Assembly: GCA_033980235.1 (NCBI GenBank)
Contig: CM067068.1
Span: 1,206,001 to 1,270,000, forward strand
Direction: 5' to 3'
Origin: Diadema setosum
Lineage: Eukaryota; Echinodermata; Echinoidea; Diadematoida; Diadematidae
Length of the DNA: 64,000 nucleotides
Under the pieces are notes generated by a model. That model made no database searches, was not told where the DNA came from, and saw only the letters and a list, made by a program, of their open reading frames with translations. A program made the translations under genes and the position numbers. Shown in pieces: positions 11,946-24,500 of this stretch. Each line of letters opens with the position of its first letter. Positions within the stretch are counted from its first letter, which is position 1.

Positions 11946-12367
11946 ATAAGCCAGTTCGGGGTTCCAGAAAAAGGTCATTTGTACCGAGGGACAGGTTGGT
12001 TTTTAATTTCATTGAGATAAGCATTTGTAATGCTGTGATTATTCATGGAATCCTTAAAAATGGTGCCTGCCAGTACATCCACCTGACAGCAAGCCTGATA
12101 TTTGGCAATGTTAAAAGAAAAAGTTTGTTAATGTATTCAAAACAGCACAATGAAATAGATGCTTCCCAAAGTGTTGATTGATGAACCATTCTGATCACTT
12201 CATCTGCACAGGTTCATTCTTTGTTAGAATACAAGTTCCATAAATTGCTATGTTGGACAAACTGCTGCATTATGTCGCTTTGAATTGAGTGAAGTGCCTA
12301 ACCAACTGAGAAAAATGAAAGGTCATTTGTACCCATGTGCACATGAGCTATCTCCGAACTGGCTTAT
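11946..12367. mobile_element. TIR element, copy 1 (ATAAGCCAGTTCGG ends)
   Basis: The 5' end ATAAGCCAGTTCGGGGTTCC pairs with the complement of CTCCGAACTGGCTTAT at the 3' end. It is about 422 bp and non-coding. Internal blocks (ACATCCACCTGACAGCAA, GTTCATTCTTTGTT, GTGAAGTGCC) are shared in order with the copy at 31061-31499. Confidence 0.8.
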
Positions 12368-13499
12368 TCTTAGTGCTGATTATAACATCTGTAAGACTTC
12401 AGAAGAAATCATCACAGAGAGAAGATTTGAGGAAGAAAGTTATGATCATGTCCCATTTTTTGTTATGTTTTCGTATGCATGCAACACTCTGGTGTTTTAC
12501 AGAATTGTGCTTGAACGTTTATCACTCTATGTACTACACCAAACTGTCACTGGAATCTGATGAAGTGCAGATTAACATAATTTTTTATCACATTTCACAT
12601 GTTGCCTTTCTGTCTGTGATTCTGTCTTTTTTGTTATTCGTGTGTTGTAGTGATGAGTGATTCCATGAGTTTTTCCTGTGTTTGAAAGAATGAAATACAT
12701 GTAGTGCACGTGTAGATAACACCCCTTCTCTCCACAATCCCCATCTTCAAGAAAAAAGACCTAAAGGGAAAATTTTCTTGATATAATTATCATTTGGATT
12801 CAGTAAATTGAGAAATGGTGAAGAAAGTTAACACATCTGTGAAGTTTGAGGAAGGTACAGTAATCCATTCAGATGTTATGAATTTTTAAAGTTTTCATTA
12901 AATCTCTGTTTTAACAAAAATTTTAAACACTCCCATATATGTAGACATAAAGCACCAATAAACGTGTAGTCAACACCTTGGTGAATGTTATATACATACA
13001 TTATATACAGTATGTCCCCCCCCCCCCCCACAAAAAAAAAAAAAAATACAACCGGATTTCCGCATTGATAACTTTCCAAATGATTAAACAATCTGCATGC
13101 TATTTTAGGGAATGAAACTATTCTTAGAGAAACCCCCATTCAAGTTGTCACAGAAATGTCGATCGTTGAAAAGCATGTCATGGGCCCGTTTCTTATAAGT
13201 TTAGAAATCGGATGCTCTTGCAGCTGTGAATGCAATAGACAAAATTTGAAGGGAAGGAATTTCTAACATGCTCTACAAAGATCCTTAATTTCTCTTTGAC
13301 CACCAAAGCAAATCAGATGGGGTTTTCTGTAAGATGTGGGTAATAAGTTAGACATAGTTCCACACCTAAAACTGATTGGGGTTGTTTCACTGTCTTTAAA
13401 TTTATTGTTACGGAAAGTCCGATAGTATTTTTTTTTTTTGACATATGGTATGTGTATCTAAATAAATATGAATTGATTGGACTTACACAGTGGCGATAT

Positions 13500-13850
13500 G
13501 CATACGACGTACAGACGACACGGCGAGTCGATTAAACTCGGCAAGTCTTTTTTTCAAATTTTCTTTTTTTCCTGACAATGTCGACCAATTTTGTGACGAG
13601 TTGACGAGAACATGGGCTGTGAGAAAAACAGATGTTCAAGAAAATCATCGAGTTACAGCATGGGAAGAAGAGATGTAAAATGATGGTATGTTAAACTCTT
13701 TTACAACGAAAAGATATTCTGAAGACTGGAGTCGTAGAACTCGGCGAGTCGACTTGATGACGAGAAGCCGACAGGATCGACGAGTTGTTGGTACTCAGCA
13801 AGTCGAATTGTTGAAGACCAGAAAGGGATAGGGACGAGTTGCCGACCTTT
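13500..13850. repeat. Degenerate CGAGTCG-motif repeat
   Basis: CGAGTCGA, CGAGTTGAC, CTCGGCAAGTC, CTCGGCGAGTCGAC and CGACGAGTTG recur at irregular spacing in both halves. CpG is locally high against AT-rich flanks. No unit length is obvious; it is probably a fragment of an interspersed repeat. Confidence 0.5.
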
Positions 13851-16018
13851 ACAGCCCACCTTACCTCTAAACAAGTTAACATTCATTACCATGAAAACAT
13901 TTATAAACGAGACGCTCGGACGTGATTTCAATAAGTGGATCTTTTATTGCTATTTGCACTCTGCGTATATCACAGACCAATATCTTACATGAAAGATATC
14001 CACGAACAAATACTATGACAATTTCTGAAAAGAAACGCTAGAATTAAAAAAAAAATTAAAAGAAATCTAAAAACATCTAACAATGTTTGAGAATCTTATG
14101 TCACACAACACGTGCGGCAGTAAAGGTCACGAAATAAATGTGTTTGTGTATTACATGGTATATAGTGCACTTATATCCACCACGAATATTAAATCACGGT
14201 GAAGTAAGCCTACATTTTTTTCTCTATCAGTATTTTGTTCTCGCCCGCATCAGCATCATAGCAATTTTATTATGTCTGATCACTGAATAAGATTTCATTA
14301 CTGAAGGGTATTACAAAGTGGTTAATTATTATAATCATGTATGTAATCATGATTATCATATGTTATTTCTCCTTTTGGAATGTACACTTAATTCACATGT
14401 TCATGTTATCCATTCGCGGAAAAATGATATACACAATGTAATTGCGTCAGGCCATCCTAGTATGAATCATACCAGACCGTCAAATCGAATAAATCTTACT
14501 CATGCTGAGAATAAGTACGAGACTTGCGGGAAACCAGTAAAAATTATCAGTGTTTCCTGCATTCTCCATAGCAGCATCAAAGAGGAGATCAGATAACACG
14601 TGCTGGTAGGCTGTAGACCAGAAATCGCATTCGCGACTGACCCATTACAATTAACCTGCCAGAGTTATAAGAACAATAAAAGAAGGCGTGGCATATATTC
14701 TTTGACCCCTCGGACACGCTATTTTGGTTTAAGTTTTCTTCTATTCATTTCGTCCTTATTGTGTTGTACAAAACTACATCTTGATATCGACAACGGACAT
14801 TCACATCCACATATCAATCCACATCTTTAAAAGACTAATCGGGAATTCTATACACTCCGATATGTGAAATGTAATAAGGCATTAAAAAGTTTTAAGACAG
14901 TTTTAAGCGTATTTAGGAGAAAGGTGCATGACGTATTGTACAAGTGTACATGTATTCTGGAACTAATCAGTATTCTGAATGACGAAAGCATAGACATCAA
15001 CAATTTGGAGGAGCGAAAACCTTTGAAATTGACCACATTCTGACCAACCGTTCCCATTCGTCACTCTGTAAGCGCGATCTCTGTGTATGGACGTTAGAAG
15101 CGCAATGCCCGCAGAAGTAGATACAATATGTACAGTATACTACTATATAGGCCTACAAGTCATCTCTATAGTAATGTCTTCCTGCTGTTTAGGGGTTTAT
15201 ACTGCTGTGTGTTCTATGCGTGATGAATAAGAACACTAAATTCTATTTCGATATGGACGAGTGTGTTTATTGGGCTATCAACCTTTTATCGATTCTTCTA
15301 ATGTGTGAACAAAGTGCACAGAAACGAAATAATTTTTTTTTCAATCATGTCCAAATGATAGAATATTTTGTTATGTTGTACAATGTACAGAAATATCGCT
15401 TCAGTTTATCGTCCTTATATCTTTGAATGGAAATTAATAAATACCATTGAAAAAAAGTGTGTATATATGTGCGTATGAGTGTGCGTGTGCCATTTGCCAT
15501 TATACGTCTATCTCACAGAGATATATTTTTGTTCTTCATCTCTCTATGTATGGTCCAGCTATGTCATATAAATTTCATTTTGCATAAGAATTGCAGGTGT
15601 TGCGCACGTCATCCGTAATAATAGATGTAGTGGCGGCGTTACGTATCATCGAGTTTCACTGCGTGTTTCTATGTGTCTGTCTGCGAGTGCCGCGCGATGT
15701 GAAAGTTATGCAGTATTTATGGCTATGTAGAAGGTCGGTCAGTTACGCAAAAGACGATGTGATGTAAAGCGCTGTGAAACAACTAATTAGTTCATGAGCG
15801 TTATACAATTATGATTATTGTAATGTATTGTATCATCAGTGGTTTTAGTTAGTTTTTTTTTTCAAAAACGTAATCTGCACAAACACACACACACACACAA
15901 TGCAAAAACGACACAAGAGTGTATACCACGTTGAGATATAGCACAGATAAGCAGGAAAATGGGGGGATACAAATGTACCAGTTGTAAAGAGGAGCTAAAA
16001 ATAATGGGAAGCAGGGTG

Positions 16019-16020
<2 letters not shown>

Positions 16021-16063
<43 letters not shown>
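16021..16063. repeat. (GT)n microsatellite
   Basis: An uninterrupted GT run of about 21 units, with a short (CA)n at 15883-15898 nearby. Long cysteine/valine or histidine/threonine open frames here are repeat translations. Confidence 0.95.
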
Positions 16064-16067
<4 letters not shown>

Positions 16068-17924
16068 ACAAACACAGATACAGACAAAACATAACCCCTC
16101 CCCATCTATGCATTTACACATAATTGATCCCCCCCCCCCCCCCATGCTCGATGGATCATCCAGTCCACTGGAGAAAGAGAATACAGTACTAGTATACAAA
16201 GGTTCTTTTTATCTGTGCAAAAACTAGAGTGGTAGTTTGATGGTAGTCACGAAGGCAATTCAATGTGAATTGTTTCTCTCAAAAAGTGTGGCAAACTGGA
16301 CTATGAATGACAATCTCCATACTCCAAACAAACGAACAAACAAACAAACCATGCCATCCAATCCTCACACAACACACCAAAACAAACAACAGGAACCAGC
16401 TTTATTCTTCCTAATAATTCACTTTCACTTTATATTACTAAAAATTGTCATTTACATCAAAGAATTACACAATGTTTTCCATGAATCCAGGGAATCCATA
16501 CAATCATATTTGGAACACAAGAATAAAAAGTATACTCAAGTAGAGTAGATAGCACACACATTTTTCATAATTCTTTTTAAACACATTATTCTACACCCTG
16601 ACCATGTTGTTTGTGTTATCCCACATCAATCATGTTGTTAGTGCACTATTCTCTCCTTGCACCATGTATTACATTGTATATCATGAATCCTTACAAACCG
16701 GTGATTTTTTTTTGAAATAAAGAAATATAGATGCAGTGTTCATTTCTTCTGCGCCTCTTCCCCAAGAAAACAAAACATCTCCAAGAAATAAAACATACAC
16801 ACAAACAAAACATGTCAAACCAAAACAAAGGTAAGATGTTTGCCTTGATCAAGTCTAGAGCTTGCGCTGCATACTTAAAAGTCATTAAAAAACATGCAAA
16901 ATCAACAACATTTTCAGATAGCATTGAGACAGCAAAACACAAAGGGGTTCTACATTCAAGTATACATGGTCTACATTATGTTAGGGTGTACAAGGGTTCA
17001 AAAGTGCAGTATACTTGCTTCCATCCACATCAACCATGTTAATCTCCATGCATTTGCACAACTGCTAATACAGTTATACATGTACAATGCATTAAACTCG
17101 CCTACACACAAGAGCAGTACATGTTACATGTATGCTACTTCATATCACAACAGTCTAATACACACATAAAGGCATTGTGTATGGGCAATGTGCTGCCTAT
17201 AATATTTCCAACTATCAGAACTGCATTCTTATTTGGCAGATTGAACCTATTGACCCAAACTTCTTCATGAAAATGATAAAGATGTTAATTGTAATGACCT
17301 ACTGAGGGGGTGCACATTCATCTCAACTCTCTCTATGACTGACAGCAAGCTGCAGAGGCATACAATGTACTTTGAATGAGCAATTGGGCCCAAACACCTG
17401 TTAACCCTTAGTAAGCTTTGGGTGACAACTGGTATAGAAATCTCCATACACTGTTCATACTGTCCAAAGTCCCCGGTACAGAAAGGGTTCACAAAAGAGA
17501 GTGGGATGAGCTGCTCTGAGTGACTGCAACTATAATTAATATTCAATCTCACTCTATCAGCATTACATGTGCATGGGTATACACTACACTACACATGCTC
17601 TCCATAGCATGCTGCAATTTACTCATTTGTCTATGCTTGTAAAATCAAAAGAGAATGAAATAAATGCAGGGAAACAAATCTGTCAGACAGATACAGCGTA
17701 ATTTGCAAAATCCTAAGCTATCTATTACTTTAATACTCATTAAATTCCTCTTCTGCAAAAAAAAAAAAAAAAAAAAAAATACAACTTCAGAGTCTCATAG
17801 CTAAAGTACCAACATACAAACATATCCAGCTCTTCTGCTTTTCCCCACAACAAAGCTTGTTCTTGACAACCCAATGTCTTGCCCAAATCCAGCCTTGCCA
17901 CTCAGAGCAACAACATGGACATTT

Positions 17925-18124
17925 TCGCAGTGTGAAAATTTTCATGCATTTCATGCAACCAAAAACTAGCGCAAAAATAAAAGCACATGAATATTTTTTA
18001 TTGATACATAATGTAATACTTTTAAATGTCTTGATTCTGTAAAATCAAAGACACACGTATTTGATCTCACCTAGCCCAGCGTAAAAAATTACTCGTGCGA
18101 AATTATCCACTTTTACAGTATTGT
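17925..18124. mobile_element. TIR MITE of the ACTGTAAAAGTGG family
   Basis: The right end, read on the minus strand, is ATACTGTAAAAGTGGATAAT. The internal block AAACTAGCGCAAAAATAAAA is shared almost exactly with 23444-23463. The left edge is approximate. Related copies are at 19194-19388 and 23383-23537. Confidence 0.6.
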
Positions 18125-18919
18125 ATGCAAACTCTATTCAGGGCTTTGAAATAGATCTAAAGGGAATCATGATAATTGCATAACATGTTTCTTAGTAAAG
18201 TTCTCAGAGCCCATCAACGGAGTTTACCGAGGCTTGGTACAAACAGACATAATCAGAATATCAAATAAAAATGTTTTGCAGACAGATGTCACAATCTGGG
18301 CACAACTCAGGATAAAGTAGAACAGTGCTGCATTCACTGCTGACACATTTCTACATACCCCCTTCAACATTTTCAATGATAAGAGTGCAACAAATGATAT
18401 GGAAAACTGGCTTAACAACATTATGTTGTTGAGGTAGACTAACAGAAATGATACACGTATCATGAAGTGCTATGAGAGACTTTTTTTTAAAATCCCACTA
18501 TTGTTCTTGAGTTATTCTAAATTTGTTCTCAGTTGTGCACATTTGCATAAACTGAACTGGAAGCAATTTCTTTCTTTCTTTTTTTCAAGACTACCTTGGA
18601 AAGATTAGTGATAGATGCATCATATATTTAAGAAAAATTCAGGATGACATATGTCGAATAAAAAATCAATGAATACATCGACCCATTTGACATGACTTAA
18701 AAATGAGAAAAAGATTCTTGTTATTTATCACAAACTGAAACAACCATGATACACAAGGTGTGATTATCCTACTTCATACAAAGTCATCAGGAACAGGAAA
18801 TGACAAACAAGTAAAAAATGAGTGCAAGAGGTACAGAAACTGATATTCAAGATACACATTCATTTGTGCCAGGCATAATGGATTTGTTGACTGCAGTTTT
18901 TACACCACCATATGTTGTA

Positions 18920-19103
18920 CAGTGGACTCCCATTATAATGAAGTCATTGGAATGGGGAGTTTTCTTTCGTTATATCGAAATTTCATTATAAACAAACAAA
19001 TAAAGAATAAAAAACCCCATAGAACTGATGTTGCGGCCTGAATTTTTACTTCATTGTAACCAGAATTTGTTATAACCATGTTCGTTATAATGGGAGTGCA
19101 CTG
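18920..19103. mobile_element. pogo/Tigger-like MITE with TA flanks
   Basis: The left end CAGTGGACTCCCATTATAA and the complement of the right end (CAGTGCACTCCCATTATAA) are near-identical 23-bp inverted repeats. Both are bordered by TA (18918-18919, 19104-19105). A TA duplication and CAGTG ends are typical of the pogo branch of Tc1/mariner elements. It is 184 bp and non-coding. Confidence 0.8.
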
Positions 19104-19193
19104 TACCGACAGGAAAATTTTACATGCATGCACACACATACACACACACACACACACACACATGTACATACACACACACATGTAATGACATAC

Positions 19194-19388
19194 ACTGTAA
19201 AGCAAGATTTTTTCACAAATTGAAGCCTATGGCCTTTTTTGCGCCATGAAATTTTTTAGATTTGCCACTGGCATTCAATGAATTCAGTGAAGATAAAAAC
19301 ATTTTGCATGCATTTTAATTTTCTAATCTTGGCTGTCGCAAATATCCACAAAATCAAAATGCACACAAACATTTCTAGTTTTACAGTA
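19194..19388. mobile_element. TIR MITE of the ACTGTAAA family
   Basis: The left end ACTGTAAAGCAAGA is matched by the complement of the right end (ACTGTAAAACTAGA). The interior is AT-rich. It lies directly beside the (CA)n block at 19130-19185 and the pogo-like MITE. Confidence 0.6.
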
Positions 19389-19705
19389 TTCTTGTAAATG
19401 CCTTCAAGAGTGGACCTGCATGCCAGACCTAATTAATGCCAAAATATGTGTATAGATAACAAAAAATGTAATACCCTGGTAACCTAATAATGTACAACCA
19501 TTTCTCATTGATCTGAGCACTGGTCAATTTCACATCTTCAGCACCAAGATTGTCCAAAACTACAAGTATTGTCAGTCAATAGTTAATTGTTGGCCAGTGT
19601 GTCTATCTTGGAATGGTGCACATTTGAAAGCATTTACAAAACTTCCAAACATATACAGCAAACATAAACACACACACACACATAAGCATAATGTAGTACT
19701 GGGTA

Positions 19706-19711
19706 TTTATT
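19706..19711 (-). terminator. FPGT: Candidate polyadenylation signal of FPGT
   Basis: AATAAA on the minus strand, about 275 nt beyond the FPGT stop codon and the nearest clear signal I see. Use is inferred. Confidence 0.45.
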
Positions 19712-19984
19712 CCACAGATTATAGACCTGCTTGACATCAGATGACATGTGCCCATTGCACATATCGAAGCTTGGGCACTCCACATTCTAGGAGTAACTTA
19801 CAAAGAAACTGGCCTGGCCTTTGATAACTTAATACTGTTGGTGATTCTGAGCTTTGCGATATGTGCTAGTACAACTGTGAGGAATTTTGGAATGAAATCC
19901 TGGTCACAAAAAGTCAAGGCACTATCTTTGTCTATTCGTTTCTCCAAACTGTCCAGGTGTATCTTGAACACTATGACTACTGCT

Positions 19985-21510
19985 CTAGGCCTGCATAATG
20001 TGTGAGTACAGCTGTTTTCGATAGTCGAGCATTGACTCGATGTCTTTGTATTGTAAGACATCTGCCATTGACAGGTTTTCTACAGCCATGCTGGAAAGAG
20101 GTGATTGGCTGTCAACCTGGGCCTTGGTCAAAAAGGTCATAGCGGCCTGGAAGGACTTTTCCATGGTGGGCATAGCAGGGAATAGCTTAGCGTTCCAGAG
20201 GCAGCACCCCACACCAAGTGGGAAGATCGCCTCTATCGCTTTGGTGATGTCGTTCCTGAAGATGTCCTGAAAACTCTTGTTTAAGAAGGGGAGCTGTGCG
20301 GCTTGGGCTTGCGAGACAGATCCCTTGAGGTTGTCGCAAATGTTGAAGAAGATGGTGACGTACTGAGTGGTGTTCTCATGCAACGTGACTGAGGCAGTGT
20401 GAAAGAACGTGTAAGGCGGGATGACCACATGGTCGCTGGGGTTGCTGGCCTGGATGACGCAATTACTGACAATACACCCTTCAGACAGCGTGCAAGGCGA
20501 CTTAATGGTACAGTATTCCACCACACAGTCGCTGCTTGTGTCTGTGTGGCTGAGGATATAGCTGTTCATGATACAAGCCTTCCTGGGCTTTCCCTGGGAT
20601 CCACTGGAGCTGCTTTCGGGTTGGACTGACCTGTTGAAGGTGTCCTTGCTGAGATCAAGCTCATTTGCCAGGCTCCAGTTATTGCAGTAGTGATGCAGGA
20701 GTTCCTGTGTTGTACCAATGTGGTAGAATCTTGAGTGTGGAAGCACCAGGACATGCAGTGGGGTACCTTGAAGAAGTCTGAAGACCTCCTGTCGCATGGA
20801 CAACAGCTCATCAGTTTTAATGTGTACATTGGAAGTGTCATTGATGTAAGAACTGCTGCCACAATTTCCTAGTCCATGCAGGAAGTCTCCGTGGGAGTCT
20901 ATTTCGCATGTGAGAGGGGATTTCTCCTCGTAGAAATCAATGAGCTTCTTGGCCGTCTCCCAGTCCATGAAATAGCTGCTGTCAACCAGCACATAATCGT
21001 CCACAATGCCAAGCGTTTCTCGACAAGATTGCCGAAGCAGTGCTCCTTTCTCTCGCAGGTTGTCAGCAGACCTTTTATGCAGGAACTCCTCACACTCCAC
21101 TATGTGGATGTGAGACAGCTCCTTGTCCTCTGGCAGGAGGAACACACCGTGGGTTGTCCCAACTTCAATGGGTGCAGGATGCCCAAAGGCAATGATTCCT
21201 GGCTTATCAAAGGACCACTCCACTCCGACTGTGCTGTCATAGAGGATGATGGTGTCTGCACAGGCTAGGAAGATGCCTCCGGACTCCATGTGTACAGGAA
21301 GATCGATGTACATGGCCAAAATCAGCTCCAGCATCTGGAAAATTGGCTTCCCACACGGCACTGCTGTGAAGATCTTACCCAACAGGCTGGCACTCGGCAG
21401 ACGCTGGCTGAACCCACCAGCTGGAATGAAGAGAACTCTCTTCTTGAAGAGGGTCTGGTTGTAAATTGTCTGGAGCCATGACAGCGCAGCCATCATTGAG
21501 CCTCCTGGAC
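19985..21510 (-). CDS. FPGT: FPGT exon 3 (most of the enzyme, with stop)
   Basis: It starts after acceptor CCGTCTCCGCAG and completes a Gly codon (G|GT). It encodes PGGSMMAALSWLQ onward to the TAG at 19987-19985. It holds the GGxSQRLP..GK pyrophosphorylase loop. The 18 or so residues upstream in the same open frame are intron. Confidence 0.95.
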
Positions 21511-24500
21511 CTGCGGAGACGGACAAATTGCAAAATCTAATGTGTTGCATGCTCTCCTTGACTTGGACCAACACAAGTCAATACTGGTGATAAATGTATA
21601 TGGGCTATTATTTCACTGTTGTATATTCTAGATGGTCATTAATCTCAAGAGCTCAGAGGAAGCTTACAGTCGACTCTAATAAAAATATATTCCTACATAC
21701 ATTGTACTTTTGAAATCATGCTGTTGTAGCATCAGGGTGTGATAAACAAACAAACTGAGTTCTGAGGTATGAAAAATCTCCTTGTTATGACAAGAATTTG
21801 TTATTTCATGATTTTGTAATAAAGAGTCCCTGCTTGTACAGTACATCAAGGACTTTAAGAGAGTTACACAGCCAATAAGACTAATAAATCACTGAGATCA
21901 AGCAATCAAAGTGTTGCTTAATCACATAATCAAAGTGAATAAAGAAAGTCACAGTATTAAAAATTAAATAACTAGTTCTTAAAAAGTGGCTGCAGGCCAG
22001 GAGCATGGGTCAAGGGCCAATGTTAGTTTGCACTCAGAACCGGTTTATAAAATCAGATGCTCAAACTGGGCAGTATGGGTTATGTTGAATACTTACCATG
22101 CTATAACATGCACTTTTTCTCAGGGTCAACGTACATCGGGTCTTCACTCTATCAACAACAACGACAACAAAAATTATTGGAGACTAAATGAGTTTGATTG
22201 AAAAGAAAGGAAGGAAAATAATGTTTGCATATGACAAGTTTTACCAATTTTGCAGTCGCCTGGATCTTTCAAGACATGGTACTTGATACCCAGGGGTAGC
22301 TGCTGTCGTGCCAACTTTTGCTTGAGTTGCAGGTTGTAAGCGGTCAGCTGGTCAGCATCAGCTGCTGTGATGACCACGATGTCCCAGTAGGGAAAATTGA
22401 TTGCCTGCTTTCCTACACAGTAGACACAGGAATAAGAAACAAAACAAAACAAAACAAGGTTAGAGTAAGATTAGTCCTGTATATCTACCACACCTCAAGA
22501 AAACTTACAAATTCCCCAAATATTGTTTTAAATAATTCATGTCACCGAAAGGGTTAACAGTTGTTATTTTCTCTTTGGTTGTATTGCTGGTTACTTGGAC
22601 ACAAGAATGTATAAAAAAACTTTCCTAAGACCCTGTATGAATTTAGCATACAGACACAATTTTCAATGTGGACATGGGTCGCTGGTGTACACTCCATTTT
22701 CGACAGTAAAATTTGTAGCATTAGCACAATTTTTGGCAGTAAGTTTACCTCATGTCAAATAATGTTGTGATTACATGAACATGACAGGAAAGGGAACCGC
22801 AAGCCCCCCACCCCCCCCCCCCCCCCCCCCGCCCCTTGGTGATTTCATGTGAACAGACTTCTTGGGCCTCCTCTCCATGAGCAAACACTGTCACACCATT
22901 TTTGCTTGTTGACATCTCATATGGTCAGCTACATCAAGATTCATTTGGCTCAAGGCTGTACCATCCAGCAGACCTGTAAATGTCCAAACTGTATTTTGTG
23001 GTTTTATTTTTGTAGAATTCATGAATCAACCACCAACATTTGCAATATTAACAGCATGGCAAAACATTGCCTCCAAGTTCATATGAATGCAAATATTTTA
23101 TGTTGTCTTGAAGGGGCAAAATAACAAATGTTGCTTTTTGAAATTCTAATTCTGCATCTATGGACAGATGGTTCTGGATTGCAAATGTACATTGTAAGCC
23201 CTAACTAATCATAAAATTGTCTGTGTACAAGTCCTGATTTTAAGCTTGTATCTCTTTCATGTATGCACTGAGTTATCTGACTCTACAGGAGACACTCTAA
23301 GAACAAAAGATCTTAAGCACTACTTTCACACAACACTGTAGAACTCATGTATGGTTACAACTACATGTACATGTAGTTTGCCACACTGTAAAAGTGGAAA
23401 TTTTTGTGGTGTTGAAATCTGCGCACATTTCGCACAACCAGAAACTAGCGCAAAAATAAAAGCATGAAAATATATTAGCTTGCTACGTTGCTTTATGTTC
23501 CAGTAGTTGATGTCTTGATCCTGCGGAATTAAAATTGTGTTCGGGATCCTTGCCAGGCTTGATTCCAGACAACCATGACTCCGTACCACATATGATATCT
23601 GGTTTCACATATTCAATTGCTGCTTTAAACTGTGAGTGGTTTCCTTTCACACTACAGCAGTTCACTGTGAGGAGTCGGAGATTGGTCTTATTTCTTGGTC
23701 TTGTGGTATGAAGGCTGCACGAGTTACTGGATGATCTGCTACCAGATGATGATGTTGTAGAGGAGTTATCAATACTGGTGGCTGCTTGATCTTGCATCCG
23801 AGGACTGCTGGTGTAAGTGGGGCTGAAGGGATCTTGTGATGAAAAAGAGTCCACAGATGTGAAGGACAATGGGTAGAACGTGTTTGAGGTTTGCAGTTCG
23901 AAACTGTTGAAGGTAAAACTGTCCACACTAAGGCAGTTGCACTTGTAGCAGTGCCAAACTACACTGTCACGTCCAAGGTGTGATATATCCCTGCTGCTGA
24001 TTTCTTCACAAGAAAGGTGATACCAAATGCTACAGTTAGTGCAACAAACAGCATTTTGTGACCAAGTGACTGGTTTACTGCAGTATCCGCAAGGGTAAAT
24101 AGCGCTACCAAGTGGCCCAGGATTCATCTGGATATCCCCTGCCAGTAAGATAAGTAGTACATAGATAGAAAGATGCTTCTTAGAACGTGGCATGCGGGCT
24201 GGTCTAGTTGATGTGGCCTGGATATTACTGCATGGAGACCTGGTAGGTTTACAGTTAAAACATTCCTGTAGTGTCTTGATTGTAGATCTATGTAACTTCC
24301 AGCTTACCATGGTAATGGCTGCACATGATGGCGAATGTGATGTATCATGTGCTGGTGAAGAGATGGTGTATCCTATGCAGAAGACAAGCATCCATACTGC
24401 AACTAGAGCCGGTTGTGTGTGTGGCAATGTGGTCGCCATCTTGAATTCGGTGAGTGGTCGGGGGGAGGCAAAAGGCCCTTTAAAAACTAACAAGTCATGA

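Larger units (their letters stand above)
12368..18919. other. Intergenic, repeats only
   Basis: No exon is recognised. Contents include a fragment (about 12810-12900) of the palindromic family at 3895-4400, a C14 run with an adjacent A tract at 13016-13045, the CGAGTCG-rich repeat at 13500-13850, a (GT)n array at 16021-16063, a poly(C) run at about 16130-16143, a poly(A) tract at 17757-17779 and a MITE at about 17925-18124. Confidence 0.6.

Noticed and set aside
15849..16227. Open frames rich in Thr/His or Cys/Val on both strands
   Set aside because: They are translations of the (GT)n array and its flanks; no homology or codon pattern.
20876..21268. 130-residue plus-strand frame
   Set aside because: Antisense shadow of FPGT exon 3.
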